Source of the DNA: Umbilicaria muhlenbergii
Lineage: Eukaryota > Ascomycota > Lecanoromycetes > Umbilicariales > Umbilicariaceae
Direction: 5' to 3'
Length of the DNA: 64,000 nt
Assembly (NCBI GenBank): GCA_000611775.1
Contig: KK106983.1
Span: 344,205 to 408,204 of the forward strand
A program made the translations under genes and the position numbers. Shown in pieces: positions 62,106 through 64,000 of this stretch. Positions within the stretch are counted from its first letter, which is position 1. Each line of letters opens with the position of its first letter. The notes beneath the pieces were generated by a model. The model searched no databases, was not told the DNA's origin, and saw only the letters and a list, made by a program, of their open reading frames with translations.

Positions 62106-64000
62106 ATGAGCAAGATGCAGAGTGCTGTTTTTTTTTATGAAAGCATTATTATGATGCAGGTGAATTTATAATGTTGTTGACTTTAACTGTCATATTTGAT
62201 AATTACCTATTTGAGCATTGACTTAGTAGCAGGCTTCAGTATTAAGAGAAGTTATTAAAACTTCTAAAATTCATTCATTTTTATATTCATTGAATTAATT
62301 CATTCATAACAACAAGTCTTCCTGAGCTTTGCAAATTTCTATAAATACTTAATTAAGCATTATTCACAAGTTGCAGCCCGTTTGACAAACCTTATGAAAG
62401 ATAACAAGAATAAAAAGAAATTTAAATCTTTTAAATTTTCACTTAATGCAAAGAAGGTGTTTAACTGACTTCATGAAATCTTTATACAAATACTCATCTT
62501 GATTTACTTTAATTCAAAGTTATGAATATAGATGAAAATTGATGCATTAATCATTAAATTAAGTGACATCCTGTCTCAGTTGTTGAGTAGCAGAGAGTGA
62601 CATTCAGTTGTATTTTAATTAAGAAAGTTGACTTCTTCAGAGATTTAATATAAAACTTATGATCAAGAGCTTCTTGTCATTGTTATGATATTTAAACACT
62701 GACGCTACTACCTTGAAGGCAGTTGTCATATTATAAAAGAATTAACTGATCATAATAATTTATGAGAGTTTATAAACATGAAGGAGTTAAATAAAAGATA
62801 AACATGATGAACAATAAAGTTCACTGCTTTCAATTTCAATATTTTGCATTAATTTAAAAAGATTAACCCTGCTGATGCATTGTTGAGGCGCTCAGACTAC
62901 AGGGATGTTGAAGAGATAAATAAAATCATGAAGAAATTACTTTTAATACTTCAAAGAAAGTTAATTACTCTTGTGAATATATTCTCACTCAGATATGCCT
63001 CTATTGTGAGACAGTTACTCACAGGGGTAAAGAGAATAATCAGAATTAAAAACCTTAAACTTCAGAAAAAACACTAAAAGAGTGATAGCAAAATATTTAC
63101 TTATAATGATTACAATATAATTGAGAAGCAGCTTAACCCTGTCACTGAAATTATTAATTGTAAACAATTCATTTCACATGTGATGATAAGAAATCTTGTC
63201 ATTCATGAAACAGTTGATGAGAGCCTGAGTTTACTCTTAAAAGATTTAATTCAAGCTCTACAAAGTGATGATTTATTTGTAGAGGTGACATGCAACATTG
63301 ATTATATATTAATGAAGTGTAAAACTGTAGCTGAAAGTCTCTAAAGATTTAACTCTGAAGGCTTTTTATTTCATGAGGAATAAATATACATTCTGAAGAA
63401 AAAGTCTGTAAGGATAAAGATCTTAAAACATCATCATGATGATGTCTTGACAAGACACTTCAGAGTAGAAAGAACTCTTAAATTGATTAATCACAAATAT
63501 TATTAAATTAGTATGAGCAAAGATGTTAAAGATTATATTGCATTATGTGATGTCTGTTAAAGAGTGAAAGTGCTTAAATATCATTCTTATGATGAGCTGC
63601 AGGCGTTGCCTCAGTCAGAAGAATCATGACAGCAAGTTATAATAAATTTTATCATTAACTTATTATCAAGTAAGCGCAAAGGTTGCATCTATGATATGAT
63701 TTTAATGATAATAGATCAGTATATGAAAATGACTTAATATATTCAAATTATGAAAACAGTTATGATGACAGACTTGATCAACTTGTTTTATAAAAAGATC
63801 ATATGCTGATTTAATGTACTGAAAGAAGCTGTCTCTGATCAGAGATTTATTTTTATGAGCACTTTCTAATCAGAAATGTGCTACTATTTAAAGATGAAGC
63901 ATCAGTTAAGCACTGTCTTTCATTCACAGATGAATGAACAGACAGAATAACAAAATTAAATCTTAAAATATTATCTTCATTATTACTGCTCAGATGAACA
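62106..64000 (+). mobile_element. Gypsy pol fragment running off the window
   Basis: Plus-strand remains of the end of reverse transcriptase and RNase H (about 62310-62770) followed by integrase zinc and core regions (about 63430-64000; FHSQMNEQT-like segment near 63930). It continues beyond the window. Broken in many places; the family is not B. Confidence 0.6.

Noticed and set aside
22035-64000. Bacterial-type features, rRNA, tRNA or CRISPR
   Set aside because: No cloverleaf, rRNA core or regular repeat-spacer pattern was seen; the sequence is fully explained by decayed LTR elements and AT-rich spacers.

Overview
The window looks like nuclear DNA of a filamentous ascomycete (Pezizomycotina). 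The evidence is short GT..AG introns (42-70 nt) with CTAAC- or CTGAC-like branch sites, small regulatory-type genes (MADS-like, BTB, chromo domain), Copia and chromovirus-type Gypsy elements, and repeat copies that differ almost only by transitions. The species cannot be named from sequence alone.

Layout: 1-3921 is a decayed Copia element. 3922-10359 is a second, GC-richer Copia element that looks nearly whole; it has a tRNA-iMet-type primer site and an upstream SANT/Myb-like frame. About 10.36-22 kb is a gene island holding a minisatellite, a MADS-like gene, a coiled-coil gene, two Cys-rich fragments, an acidic coiled-coil gene, a BTB gene and a five-exon chromo-domain gene. From 22 kb to the end the DNA is AT-rich and CpG-poor and consists of nested Gypsy fossils: one complete element with a 5-bp target duplication (24772-31140), an array of a second family sharing LTRs (32652-49385), opposite-strand fragments, a 1.07-kb foldback element (54782-55849), and further fragments to the window end.

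The main observation is in the gene island. Seven neighbouring host-like gene models on both strands stay in frame across well-formed introns, yet carry about 29 in-frame TGA codons, about 12 in-frame TGG codons and no internal TAA or TAG. Several TGAs fall where the protein families carry tryptophan, for example in the chromo domain and its tail. Out-of-frame TGG and coding-strand CCA are kept, so a simple strand-symmetric decay does not explain this. The leading hypothesis is that UGA is read as tryptophan in this nuclear genome. The main alternatives are unusual decay of duplicated genes or programmed readthrough. This argument rests on host genes only and is not extended to the transposon fossils.

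Exons were assembled by eye from frame, splice sites and motif recognition; no alignment or database search was run. Transposon boundaries are approximate except where LTR ends or target duplications are stated.
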